This document shows, one piece after another, positions 1 through 11,486 of a DNA stretch of 64,000 bases (within the stretch, counting starts at the first letter, position 1; each line of letters opens with the position of its first letter). The DNA is from Moringa oleifera (Eukaryota; Streptophyta; Magnoliopsida; Brassicales; Moringaceae), in assembly GCA_021397835.1 (NCBI GenBank), contig JAJFZO010000747.1, positions 4,032,501 to 4,096,500 on the forward strand, given 5' to 3'. Under the pieces are notes generated by a model that had not been told where the DNA came from, did no database searches, and saw nothing but the letters and a program-made list of their open reading frames with translations. The translations under genes were made by a program, and so were the position numbers.

Positions 1-394
1 TGTGGTAGGATTTTAATTTTCTCCTGTAGTTTCTTCATTTTCTTTTTCTGTTCATGATTTCAATTGCCGTATCAGGTTTCCTAATTAATGTCATTTGGGA
101 ATGAATAGTCTATATCTTATGATTTTTAAGTGAAGGTTTTTTTTTTTCAATGGAACAATTGATATCTGATATTTATGGACTAAAAAAATCTGAAATTCAT
201 GAATAGGTAGGTCAATACCAACAGATCCTAACTTTCACTGATACACATTGCTAAAACACACCAAATATCCTCATGGTGGGTAAAGCTTAAGCAGCAACAC
301 TCTATGCCATGACTCTATTAATGGAGACTGAAATTATTCAGGCCATATGCTTGAAAACAATTACCTAATTAAATACCATGGTGAAGCATTGCCT
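1..394. other. 3' flank of the first receptor kinase gene
   Basis: No gene is seen here. The stretch is the downstream flank of the minus-strand receptor kinase that ends at 395. It is closely similar, with small indels, to about 11,115-11,486 downstream of the second receptor kinase. The duplicated block therefore includes the 3' flank and runs off the left edge of the window. Confidence 0.75.
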
Positions 395-3300
395 TTATCT
401 TGCTGTGTGGATTCCAGTGCCTAGATATTTTTCTCTGATGGAATGCAGTTCCCTAGCTGCCTCATTGATGTCCATTCGCTCTTTGGGTGATTCAACAGAA
501 CATGCCACTCCGATTCTTAGGATAGAAATCAAGCATTCAGTCATTTTATTTGCTCTGCTGGAAATTGCACTGTTACCTGCTGCAATATTAGCCTCATGCA
601 GAAGCAAAGGATCTGCAATTTGAGTTACTTGATCAGGCAGTCCCATCTTTGTGAAATCATGAAGGGTTAAACCATCCTTGAACATCTCATCAGTGGGTCT
701 CTTCCTTGTGAACACTTCCAGCAATAGTATTCCGTAGCTATAAACATCGCCACTTACGGTTGCCTCGCCACCTATGCCATACTCTGCAATCTCACGTCTC
801 AGTGTAATGTTGTAAGTATGATGTTTACTAGTTTAGCTAGCATAGTTCACATATCGTTAACAACAAGCATGATCAAGATGGATGCTAATATATATTTGAA
901 ATGAAAACGAAAACTTTACCTGGTGCTGCATAACCAACTGTTCCTTTTAGACCAAGGGAGCTGCTGGTTTGATTTGCAGTGGATCTGTTTGTGGCTTTCG
1001 GAAAAAACCTCGCCAGCCCAAAGTCTGCGACATGGGCGACCATGTCATCATCAAGAAGAACATTGCTTGGCTTCAGATCACAGTGGACCACGGGCGTATG
1101 GCATTGGTGATGGAGGTAAACAAGTGCAGAAGCCACATCTATGGTGATGTTCAGCCTTTGAAGAAAGTTTAAGCTTCTTGTTTCTGTAGGTTCCCCGATT
1201 GCTTCGTGAAATGTGTGTAGCCATCTCTCTAAGCTCCCGTTTGGCATGAACTCATAAATAAGAGCTTTGAAAGTGTTACCTTGGAAGTCAATACTAGAGC
1301 AAGCAGTGATTATCTTGACCAGATTACGGTGCCTGATATTCTTCAAGGTCTCACACTCTGTCATAAAACTCTTGGATGCCTTTCTGTGTTGAAGATTCAT
1401 CACCTTCACCGCAATAGTATTTCCACCTTGGTTTTGGTTGAGAATTCCTTTATACACTCGTCCAAAGCTTCCTTCACCGATCAAGTTGGCTGATGAGAAC
1501 CCATCTGTTGCTTCACGGAGTTGGTGATACGAGATTTGTGGAATTGAATTGCTTGAGGATGTTGATGGAGGCTCCTTTTTGCGTTTTTGATTTTTAAACA
1601 CGCAGAAAACTATAGCAGATGACAGTAAGATAAATCCAAGAACTCCAAAAGCTATGGAAGCTAGCTTGATTGGTTTTGATTTCTTTGATTCCTTGAAATT
1701 GCATGATGGCAAATGCAATTCAGCTGGACCCCCGCAAAGCTTGTCGTTTCCTATTAGTGAAACTGCGGTTGCATTGTTGAAAGGCCATCCTGTTGGTACT
1801 TCCCCCTCCAAATGATTGAAAGATAAATTTAAGTATGTTAAAAAGGATAAACTCTCAAAGTAATTTGGAATTTGGCCAGACAAATTGTTGCCAGAGAGAT
1901 CTATCACTTCAAGGCTTCTCAAAGAATTTAGAGAAGGAATGGTGCCGTAAAAGGAATTGCCCGGTGCAACAAGAATTTTTAAGCTTGTACAACCTCCAAG
2001 GGTGGCAGGAATCTCACCAGAAAATTGGTTCTCAGAAATATCTAATTGAATCAGATTCTTTAAGTTGCCTACTTCCGAAGGAAAGGAGCCTGTTAGAAGG
2101 TTGTCAGCCAGAAACAGGCTGATTGAGAGCGTCTGAATGGTAAATATTTCTTTGGGCACAGTACCATTGAGCCTATTCCCTTCTAAATTCAACTTTATTA
2201 ATTTCTGACACTTGCCCAGTGTCCGGGGTATGCTGCCATGCAGATAGTTTCCTGCCAAATCCAGAGAGCTTAACAGTGACAAATTACCCAGGGATTGGGG
2301 AATTCTTCCTGAGAATCTATTTGCATCCAAGAACAAGCCTTCCAAAGATTTAAGCTTGCCAAGAGTTTCAGGAATACTCCCAGTTAAATGGTTGAAATCC
2401 ATGGCAATTAAATGCAGGTTCACAATATTTGATATCCCTAAAGGAATTGTGCCAGATATCTGATTAGATCCTAAGTACAATAGTATCAGTGTTGTGAGAT
2501 TGGCTACGGAATCTGGAAGCACTCCCCCAAATTGATTATGATCTAAGCCTAATGACTCCAACTTGCTGCAATTGGTTAGAGATGTAAGAAAATCTAGATC
2601 ACCAGCTGTGCCACTACCCAGATTATTGCTTCCAAGATGCAGAACCCTGAGATTCTTGAGACCACCAAAATTGATAGATACTTTGCCACTGAAATGATTA
2701 AATCCGAGTTCCAGTTCAGTAAGCTCTGAAGCATTGGACAATGATTCTGGGAGGGGTCCCATGAAACTATGGTTAAAAATTAGGAATCTTTGTAGGTTTG
2801 GCAGAGTGAAGGCTAAGTTAGGAGGAAGATTACCTTGAAACTGATTAAATCCCAGGTCAATAACTTGGAGAGAAGAGATGTTGAAAATTGAAGGGGGAAC
2901 AGTACCTGAGAGCTGATTTTCACTTAGTCCAAGAATTCTTAACCTTTTTAGCTGGCCCAGGGTGTGTGGAAGTCTCCCTTGCAAGGTAATGCCTGAAAAA
3001 GAAAAAACCTGCAAAGCTGAAAGATTCCCAAGGAAAGCTGGGAGTTGGCCTGTCAAACGATTTTTATGAATTGCCAGTATCTCAAGCTTCAACAGGCGAC
3101 TGAACTCCGCCGGGATATCACCCTCCAAGTTGTTACGGTAAGCATGAAACTGGGCAAGATTAGAGCAGTGGGATAGATTGGCTGGTATTGGGCCGCTGAA
3201 GGAGTTATTTTTCAGTGACAGGATTTCCAGTCTGGAAAGACGGCCAAGCTCTGGCGGGATTTTGCCGAAGAAGCTGTTGTTTTGAAGGTAGAGAATCCTT

Positions 3301-3638
3301 AGGAAGCTTAGGTTCCCTATATAAGGAGACAAAGGACCTCGTAATTTTTGGGCGCTTAAATCCAACATGGTGACTCTTTGGTGCCTGCGACCGCATCTGA
3401 CCCCTTTCCACTGACACATTGGCACTGAAGCATTCCATGAGCTTGTCACTCCCAGAAGATCTTGAATCTGCGATTTTATGGCCAATAAAGCAAGATGATC
3501 TGTTTCATTTCCATTGCTTCTGGCGGTAGCTACTGTTTTGCTCAGTGTAGCGAAGGTAAAAGGCAATAACGAGAAGCTGATGCACCATAGAAGAATGGTA
3601 CAGCAGATGATTGGATGAAGCATTGCTAGATATCCCAT
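395..3638 (-). CDS. LRR receptor-like serine/threonine kinase, subfamily XII (copy 1)
   Basis: Predicted plasma-membrane receptor kinase; coding sequence is complement(join(395..783,920..3638)), 1,035 aa. Seen: hydrophobic signal peptide (about 1-30), LRR N-terminal cap with a paired-Cys motif near 74-82, about 20 LRRs (about 90-620), a second Cys pair (635 and 646), a membrane segment (about 657-681), and a kinase domain (about 717-1018) with glycine loop GEGSFG (721-726), Lys745, HCD (852-854) and DFG (872-874). Cys precedes the catalytic Asp, so it is a non-RD kinase, as in FLS2, EFR and Xa21. Joining across GT..AG at 784-919 restores the AAPEYG motif and the frame. The ATG at 3,638 is preferred over an in-frame ATG at 3,773 because it aligns with the start of copy 2 and puts the signal peptide at the N terminus. 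No stop or frameshift is seen. The ligand is unknown; an immune or developmental role is inferred from the family only. Confidence 0.9.
784..919 (-). other. Intron of receptor kinase copy 1 (136 bp)
   Basis: On the minus strand the donor reads CCAG|GTAAAG at 920/919 and the acceptor TTGCAG|AGTATG at 784/783. Splicing gives Ala-Ala-Pro-Glu-Tyr-Gly in the kinase activation/P+1 region. This is the usual position of the single intron in subfamily XII kinases. Without splicing the frame runs into an early stop. Confidence 0.9.
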
Positions 3639-5440
3639 ATTCGGATTGGGTAGGAAGAAGATTGTGGTCAAGAGTGTTTGGATGACTGTTTCGAGCTTGC
3701 CAGAGAAGGGACCTTCGCATACAATTTTCTGGGTGGAAAAAAGTGGTGAAGTTGACTGATATAGTCTCCTCAAAACTCACTTAGTCAAGGTGGACTTAAT
3801 ATTTGGCATTTGCTGGTCTAATGGAAAGAACTTATTTTAGCTTGAGATTGAGAACAGTTCATTGAAGAAGTTTTTCATTTGCCATAAAAAAGTAAAAAGA
3901 GAGGAATTCTTGAACGATCTTTTGTATTGATGAACGCTGTTAGTCTTATGCAGATTAATTAACATGACAATATGATCTGTGTGGAAAATAATGAATAAGT
4001 CTATTGTTAAGCAGTCAAGTCATTTCCACTTTTGCTGTTTTTTGTTTTTCTCGGTTGTTTCCCTTTCCATACACTGTTTCTGTGTAGAATCTTTTTCACC
4101 ATTTGTTAAAGATTTCCTAGGGAACTGACTCGCATTTCGTTTCAGAGACTCAGTGATGGGTTTGGAAAATTTCGAGGAAAAACTGCCCAGGAAAAGTAGT
4201 CTGCTGTAAAGTCATTGCTCTACTAACGCTTATCAAATAGAAAATGACTTGATTGGGTCTTTTGACAAAAACGCATAAGCTTGACGTCTGGATCAAGCTG
4301 CCACTCACAACTCATAAAGGGGACACGCTACGTTTTCAAATATTGATATAACAATTTGATAATAATAATAATTAGAATTTGTTTCATTTATTTTTACAAA
4401 TTTATAATATAATAATTTACAAAAAATTATTTTTTAAAAAAATCAATGAAAATTATTTCAAAAGAGAGTGTTGATTTTGTTCATATAGGCATGAAATTCA
4501 CTGAGGGTATTTCTTTTATCTTGATATTGATATAATAATTTGATAATATTAATAATTAGAATTTCGTTTTACCACATACCAATAAATATGTGTTTAATTA
4601 AAGCTAGCATATTAGGTTGAAGTGTTTTTTTTTCCCCCTCAAGTATTTGTCCAAGATGGCCTTTGAATTTTTACATTATGAGAAAATTGAAAAACATAAG
4701 TCCTGAAACTTCATGGTGCTATTAACATGTAATAATTTAATAAAATATATAGATATTTTTACGATTTTTCACATTAACTTAATAAATTTGAATAAAATTA
4801 TATATATATTTATAAAAACTAATAAAAATTAAATTAACAGGACATTTTAATTATCACAGTTCTAAAACAAGCAAATCCATTATGAAATGTTGGTGAATGA
4901 AAAACAAAACTAATCTTAGTAAGATTTTTTCTAACATTTTTTTCGTGGCAACAATTAAGACAAGATGTGAAAATCATGAAAATAAATGTGAATATTTCAA
5001 GCAAAAGCTTATTTTAATAAAAATTACATTTAATTAATAGTTTATACTAAAAGTTATTTTCGTCTTAATAACACTTGTGTATTTACCAATGTTTTATTAT
5101 AAACTATAAAATTTTTAATTATTAATTGATATTAGATTAATAAGTCTGCCCTTCACACTCTGTTCCAAGTCACTGCTTGACTGACCCTTGTTAGAAGGCA
5201 TCAAAAAGTGTTTTGAGTACGTCTTATTTGAAAGGGAAAGAAATTAGAAGGGCACACCAAAAAAAAGAAAAAGTCAAATAGTTTATTTGATCTTGGAACA
5301 GAGTTAAAGCACAACAGAAAGATAGCTTTTAGTGAATGATCACAACTTTACAGCCACATCATGTGAACATAATTTGAGTGAATGGGCTGATTTTCTTTCG
5401 GTTTCTTATTCACATGTACATAAGAATGACAACTTTAATC
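3639..5440. other. Upstream region of receptor kinase copy 1; AT-rich intergenic
   Basis: About 150 bases next to the start codon match the equivalent region upstream of copy 2 (about 14,813-14,930) and mark the end of the duplicated block. From about 4,320 on the DNA is AT-rich and without a credible gene. A roughly 45-base segment at about 4,340-4,383 recurs at about 4,525-4,566 in direct orientation. The promoter of copy 1 should lie here, but no single TATA box stands out enough to name. Confidence 0.5.
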
Positions 5441-5597
5441 TATTAATAATTTTAGGAGAAAATTAAAGATAAAAAAAGTAGTATGGCTGAAGTTCTTTGC
5501 TTGTTTCATTCAAAATTTTTAGAGTACTTAAATAAACGAAAATACGTAACTAGAATCCTTGAAGATTTGGCCCTATATCCATTGTCTAACTACTCCA
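5441..5597 (-). repeat. Putative 3' LTR of the intergenic copia element
   Basis: This block of about 157 bases aligns in direct orientation with 9,226-9,371, sharing for example a run reading aaagataaaaaaagta. On the minus strand it begins TGGAGTAGTT just after a polyT tract and ends near TATTAATA. It is short for a copia LTR and diverged from its partner, so it may be a partial LTR. Confidence 0.6.
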
Positions 5598-5799
5598 AAA
5601 AAAAAAAAAAAACCCTCAGTTAACATAATCTAATCGCTCTTAAAAATTTGGTTAACAAGACATTAAAACAGAAAATAGAAGACTCCAAAACAATTCTTAA
5701 ACTTTGGGCGCTTAAATGATTAAGCAAATTATAAAAAAAATCAATAATAAGATAAATAATTTTTAAATTTTTTTAATCTTGAACCGATGTTTATTAACA

Positions 5800-8250
5800 T
5801 TAATTTATAACCTTGATTGAATCTGAGTTGTATAGACCTAGTAATTCTCTGAGCTTTACAAATAATACTCTATTGAGCACCTTAGTGAATACATTAGTAA
5901 CTTGATCTTCACTCTCACAATGCATCAAATCAATTGTTCCATGATTGCAAAGATCTCTCAAAAAATAGAAAATTCACATTAGTGTGCTTGCTTCTTCTGT
6001 GTAGTATTGGATTCTTTGATAGCTTGATTGTAGAGTTGTTATCATATAGTATTTTAGTAGCTTTAGATTTGCTTGAACAGCAGCTTTTCAACTACTCTTC
6101 TTAGCCATATAGCTTGGCAAGCACACCCCATAGCTGCATCAAATTCAACTGCTGTATGGGATAAGGTAACAATCGGTTACTTTTTATATAACCAAGAAAC
6201 AACACTTATTCCAGGCATAAAAATATAGCTAGAAGTGCTCTTTTTATTATCTTGATCTCCTGCATAAACATTGTCAATAAAACCCACCAAATTAGATTTT
6301 TTAAATTTCTTATAATATATTCTAAGGACTCAAGTTTATAATGAAGGATCCTTTTAGTGGCTAATAAATGCAGCTCCATGGGATTTTCTATATATCTGCA
6401 ATTATACTCATAGAATACATTATATCAAGCCTCATTATAGTAAGACCAAACTACCTATAATTTACTTGTGAAGTGTGTTATTAACATTCTTTTCGTCAAG
6501 GTCTTTGTGTAACTTCATGCCACACTCAATTGGAGTGCTTAGAGAACTATAATCCTTAATTTGAAACCTTCCTTGAATTTGTCCCACATATTTCTTTTGA
6601 GAGAAAAATTTCATTATCTAATTACATCACTTCTATGCTAAGAAAATAATACATAAGAGCAAGATCAAACATTTCAAATTCATTCATCATGGACTTCTTG
6701 AAGTCACCAAACATAGTATTATAATTGTTAGTAAATATAAGATCATCAACATACAAGTAGACTATGATAATTTTCTCTAATCTTAATATTGTATGCTTAT
6801 AAAGACATTTTACAAAACCAAAATAAGCCTTGACTCGGTTATACGAAGACCTCAAGGCTTGTTGTAGTCCATAAAGGGCTTTCTTCAATCTAGAAATTTT
6901 ATTATCATTTTTAACCTTCATATAGCTAAGGGATTGATTAATAAATACCTGCTCCTTCAAATAGTCATGCAAGAATGTCAATTTGACATCTAACTGGAAA
7001 ATAGAGTAAGAACTTTGCATCGCTAATGTAACCATCAACCTGATTATATCAAGGCTTGCAATTAGAGAAAACACTTATATATTATCAGCCCCATACTGTT
7101 ATCTATATCATTTTGCCATTAAGTTTGCTTTGTACTTGTTAACATCATTATTTTTGTTTTGCTTTATCTTGAAGACTCACTTTACACTAATGGTTTTTTA
7201 CGCCCTTGTAAAGATCACACAACTTGCAAGTGTCATTCTTCTTAATGGAATTGATTTCATCATATTGCTTTTCTATTTGTTTTTTTAACAATACTCTTAA
7301 ATGTTGTAGGATCATAATCTACAAACAAAGCAAACTGAGCAATTAGATTGCTTAACCTAGTTTCCTTATAATCTTTCATCCATGTAGGTTTTCTTCTAAC
7401 TCGATCAACTGAATGGGCTTCTTCTTCATTTACTTTAACAACTGCTTGTGAAATTTTAGTGGCTGTTTGAATTGTTTCTGATGAATTTTTGGCATAGTAA
7501 GTGCTAGAACTTATTCTTATTCAGCATCATCATAATAAAAAACTTGCTTAAACTACTGTCCATTTCAATACAAGGCTTTTTTTTTCATAAAAAATTACAT
7601 CCTTACTGGTCACAATCTTTTTCGTTAGTGGATTATATAGTTCATATGTTTTAGATGAATCACTTACACCAACAAAGATGCATTTCTTAATTTTGTTATC
7701 AAGTTTTTTTTTTTTTCCATTTGGGATGTGAACATAAGTGTTGCAGTCAAAGATTCAAAGCTGATCTTTACTTGAAACCATCAAATATGATTGAATGCTT
7801 TCAATCTTCATTAGAAATAACTTGTTAGAACTCATATAAACAATTGCAATAGTATTACTTCTAACAGGATTATAAATTTTATAAACACCTTTCTTAATTG
7901 CAATGATACACCTTTTTTCTTGCTACTAACCAGTAGTCAACAAATTATTCTTTAAGTAAGGAGCACATATCATGTTAGAAATTGTTTCCATAAGAACAAT
8001 CTTAGTCTTTATATTAATATCACTTTTTTCATAATTTTTATATTAGAAAAATTACAAAAAAAAAAAAAAAACTTTCACATGGACTCAAAAAAGAAGACTT
8101 ACTTTCACTCATGTGATTACTATCGCCTTTATCTATATACCAAAGATTTTACTTGGTTTTCTTTTATTCATTGATAGCCATTAACAAGTTCTTGGGTTCA
8201 TTCTTATCTTTCATAAATTTGAATTCTCTTATATATATATATATCATTGG
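5800..8250 (-). pseudogene. copia pol remnant: integrase tail, reverse transcriptase, RNase H
   Basis: Conceptual minus-strand translation shows the parts in order. The post-integrase segment with CIFVGVSDSS is near 7,600-7,680. The start of the RT region, with KPTWMKDYKETRLSNLIAQF, is near 7,320-7,400. The RT core at 6,622-7,074 contains IFQLDVK, ALYGLQQA and the catalytic YVDD box. An RNase H segment near 6,080-6,330 includes STSSYIFMPG, VSWLYKK and CACQAIWLRR. Several stop codons and frame shifts separate the parts, so no functional polyprotein can be made. Confidence 0.8.
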
Positions 8251-8289
8251 GTAGCTTAGTGTAATATTCAATAGTATAATGATTGTATT

Positions 8290-9119
8290 GTTCCCATCTA
8301 TAGCATTTTATTTTAGATTTTTCATAATCTCGACCTGTGCCTTTACCTAGAAATGGGTCATTGTTTGCATTGACATTTTGGCTATCATCACTGTTTCCTC
8401 AATCTCCTTTTCATCTTCCTCTTCCTCTTCCTCGACTTTTGTTTTTTTGTCTTAAGGTGTTGAAATGATTGTTGGTACAAACTTTCAAAACTTGTTCCTC
8501 TTGTATGGAACTTCAATTCATTTTCTATTTTATGGACAACAAAAAACTTGCAGTTCATCAAGCAAGAGGTCATTTATGCTTTTAATTCTTCAATTGAGCA
8601 AACAATATAGTTAATTCTTATGTCATAGAATGTTTTGTTTTTAACTATCGTAACCTTTTTTATTGTTTTGCCATGGTATCTCGTCTTATTTACAATTTTC
8701 ATAATCCTACCAAAAAAGCTTGTAATAAATTCACCATCTTTCATCTATAAAACTGCAAAACACCTCTTTAAGACTTGAAACTATGCACGCTTCATTCTAG
8801 AAGAGCCTTAATATTTTATCTTCATTGAACTTGGATATCCTTAGCTGTATTTTTGCAAAGAATAGTTTCCAAGATGGGATGATTAATAGCTTAAAAGGGA
8901 AAATTCTTCATTTTCAAGTCTTTGAACTTTCTAGCTTTTACTTTTGTCTTTTACACAACTGTTATAGCTGTACTTGGTCATGGCTTTTGAATTGTGAATT
9001 CAACAACTAATCAATACTCTTTTGATTGTAAAAAAATTCTCCATTAACATGCTTCAATGGTCATAGTGACCATTAAAGTGAGAGATAATGGCTTGCACAA
9101 CATTGGAATCATTGGCCAT
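8290..9119 (-). pseudogene. copia gag remnant
   Basis: The start codon at 9,119 (minus) opens MANDSNVVQAIISHFNGHYD, the usual N terminus of this gag type. A degenerate zinc-knuckle-like segment (CYRWEQYNHYTIEYY) lies near 8,270-8,310, after an Arg/Lys-rich stretch at 8,390-8,470. Many stop codons interrupt the frame. Confidence 0.7.
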
Positions 9120-9213
9120 TTAGATAATTAGCCATTTCGATAATGTAGCTAGGAATGTAGAGTAGATAATGGTTGCCTCATGTGTTTTACTATTTGATCT
9201 AAGGAGTTTTTAA

Positions 9214-9225
9214 GGCCGAATATCA
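9214..9225 (-). other. Degenerate primer-binding site of the intergenic copia element
   Basis: On the minus strand the motif TGATATTCGGCC resembles the common plant copia site TGGTATCAGAGCC, complementary to initiator Met-tRNA. It sits directly after the putative 5' LTR. The match is imperfect, so the call rests mostly on position. Confidence 0.4.
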
Positions 9226-9371
9226 CGGTTAATAGCTTTAGGAGAAAACTAAAGATAAAAAAAGTAATATGGCTGAAGTTTTTGCTTGTTTTATCCAAAA
9301 CTTTTAGAGTCTAAAATATACAATTAAAATCCCTAAAGATTAAGTCCCATATCTATAATCCAACTACTCCT
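9226..9371 (-). repeat. Putative 5' LTR of the intergenic copia element
   Basis: Direct-repeat partner of 5,441-5,597. On the minus strand it is followed at once by a degenerate primer-binding-site-like motif and about 95 bases later by the gag start codon. That layout is expected of a copia 5' LTR and leader. Confidence 0.6.
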
Positions 9372-10090
9372 GAAAAGAAAACTAGAACTATATAGTCTAG
9401 CCATTCTTTTCCTTTCTCCACCATGTATACCTTAGAGGATTGAGTGGCTTGTTCCTCAACATTATTAATTCTAAATTTCTTCTCTGTATAAAGGTGTTGG
9501 CTCACCTCTTCAATAGTGACTTCCTATTTTTTCTTTTTTAATATATATATAAATCTAAAACTTTTCTTAAAGTGTTTCCAAGAAGGAGGAAGTTTATCAA
9601 TGATAAAAGAAAAAATTGTACACTCATCCATATGCATGTTATGTTGACCAAATTGATTATAGAGATGCTTGAGTTCACGCTATTGCTCCATTATTCTTTT
9701 AGTGTTAACCATTGTGTATTCATTGAATTTAGAGGTTAGAAATTTTTTACTTGTAGCATCCTCAGATATGTATTTAGCTTCCAAGTCATCTCATATCTCC
9801 TTTACAGTTGACTTGTAATGGTATTGATCATAGGGTAAATCAAACATTGCATTGCAAATATGACGTTTGCTTACATAATTATCTTGCTCCCATATTTGCC
9901 GTGCACATCTTTTAGCCAGAGGTTTTTTCTCACGTTCTAGTGATATTGATGCGGTAAAAACATACACAACATTGAGACTTGCAAAGAGAAAATGTTGCTT
10001 CTTTTGCCAATGCCTAAAGTTTCCACTATCAGACCACTATAATTTAACAAAGTCAACAATAAATTTACGGGGATATGATAACAGTGCCAT
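9372..10090 (-). pseudogene. Partial copia gag (UBN2-type) from a second element, host of the nested insertion
   Basis: Minus-strand translation gives fragments of a different copia gag: a central part near 9,750-9,900 (YHYKSTVKEIWDDLEAKYI, frame-corrected by eye) and a C-terminal part near 9,420-9,530 (EVTIEEVSQHLYTEKKFRIN, then VYMVEKGKEW). It ends abruptly at the putative LTR at 9,371, which suggests the first copia element landed in this gag. No matching pol was found beyond the left end of the nested element, so the host element is itself truncated. Confidence 0.65.
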
Positions 10091-11047
10091 AATAACAAAT
10101 AACATCTTAAGATTATTGAAATAAGTGGGCTACAAAAGTTACTACTAAAAGCTAGTGAAACCGATTCAAAAACTAATGTGAAAAGCTTTAAAGTATGTTA
10201 CAATGTCATTTTTCTTAAGATGTTATTTGCCTTTATTAATTGTAGTGCATAAGAAAAAGCAAATACACCTCTAAGATACAATGAAGATTAAGTTTGTTCG
10301 TTTACATTGTGCACTAATAAAAACAAACCTAAAACACCTTCGAAAGATAACAAGTCTTCAAGGTATTAATATTCTATTTTCTATAATAATAGAATATTGT
10401 TTTTGATTTTTGAAAACTATGCCAAATGGTAAAAAGCTTTTATGTGCAAGAGAATGAGGGAAGATAAAAGAATTATTACTTAAAGGATACTTGTGAATGA
10501 ATGAATCAAATGGCCATGATGAAGCCTCCTTTTAGCATTCTTGGTACCTTTTCAATATGGTTACATCTTTTGAGGTTAGTTCATACCTTTTCATTTCCAA
10601 CCATTTGGTCAACCCTAAAGCCTTGATCAATCGGTCCATATTTAACTAGTTATATCTTTTTCCAATTAGTAAAACTATATGCATCAACACATAATATATG
10701 TTTAATACGTATTTATATAGATATTTAATATGGTTTTTACACATGTTCAACACATTTTTAAAATTTTTTCAACATGTCTTTTGACACATCTTTTGACGTT
10801 TTCAACACGCCTTTTGACATGTCTTTTGCATATTTTCAACACATTCTTTAACATCTTTTCAACAAGAATTTTTTATCACAATTTTACAGCTATGTTATCT
10901 GAAAATTTGAGTGAACCGGTTTCAGTTTCCTGTCCTCGTACACATAGGATTGCAGCTTTAACCATCACGCTCCTTGATCTTTAGAAAAATCTATTGCCTT
11001 TTGTGTTGTACAAAAATTGTGCAATTCTCATGCATGCAGTCTCTTCC

Positions 11048-11081
<34 letters not shown>

Positions 11082-11486
11082 GTTTTTCTATTTTCTCTTA
11101 AATCATGTTACTTTTGTGGTAGGATTTTAATTTTCTCCTGTAGTTCCTTCATTTTTCTTTTTCTGTTCATGATTTCAACTGCCATATCAGGTTTCCTAAT
11201 TAATGTCATTTGGGAATGAATAGTCTATATCTTATGATTTTTAAGTGAAGATTTTTTTTCAATGGAACAATTGATATTTATGAACTAAAAAATCTGAAAC
11301 TCACGAACACGTAGGTCGACATCAACAGATCCTAACTTTCACTGATACACATCGCTAAAACACACCAAATATCCTCATGGTTGGTAAAGCTTAAGCAGCA
11401 ACACTCTATGCCATGACTCTATTAATGGAGACTGAAATTATTTTGAAAACAGTTACCTAATTAAATACCATGGTGAAGCATTGCCT
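10091..11486. other. AT-rich spacer and 3' flank of receptor kinase copy 2
   Basis: No gene is seen. About 10,740-10,870 is a T-rich stretch with repeated short motifs resembling ttttcaacacgtcttttgac. From about 11,115 to 11,486 the sequence matches the window start (1-394), so it is the duplicated 3' flank of the receptor kinase. Confidence 0.6.
11047..11081. repeat. (CT)n microsatellite
   Basis: A nearly pure CT/TC dinucleotide run of about 35 bases, with the uninterrupted part at 11,057-11,081. It lies just outside the conserved 3' flank of receptor kinase copy 2. Confidence 0.95.

Larger units (their letters stand above)
5441..9371 (-). mobile_element. Degenerate Ty1/copia LTR retrotransposon between the two receptor kinases
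   Basis: Read on the minus strand, the order is short LTR, primer-site-like motif, gag, integrase tail, reverse transcriptase, RNase H, LTR; this is the copia order. The two ends share a direct repeat of about 150 bases. All coding parts contain stops and frame changes, so the element is dead. It lies within the gag remnant of another copia element to its right. A clear target-site duplication was not seen, so the exact ends are approximate. Confidence 0.8.

Noticed and set aside
923..2122. Plus-strand open frames across receptor kinase copy 1 (923-1,147, 969-1,172, 1,281-1,493, 1,835-2,122)
   Set aside because: They are antisense shadows of the LRR and kinase coding sequence; the same shadows recur over copy 2.
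3636..3773. Upstream ATG at 3,773 as the start of receptor kinase copy 1
   Set aside because: It would add 45 residues before the signal peptide; copy 2 starts at the position of the ATG at 3,638.
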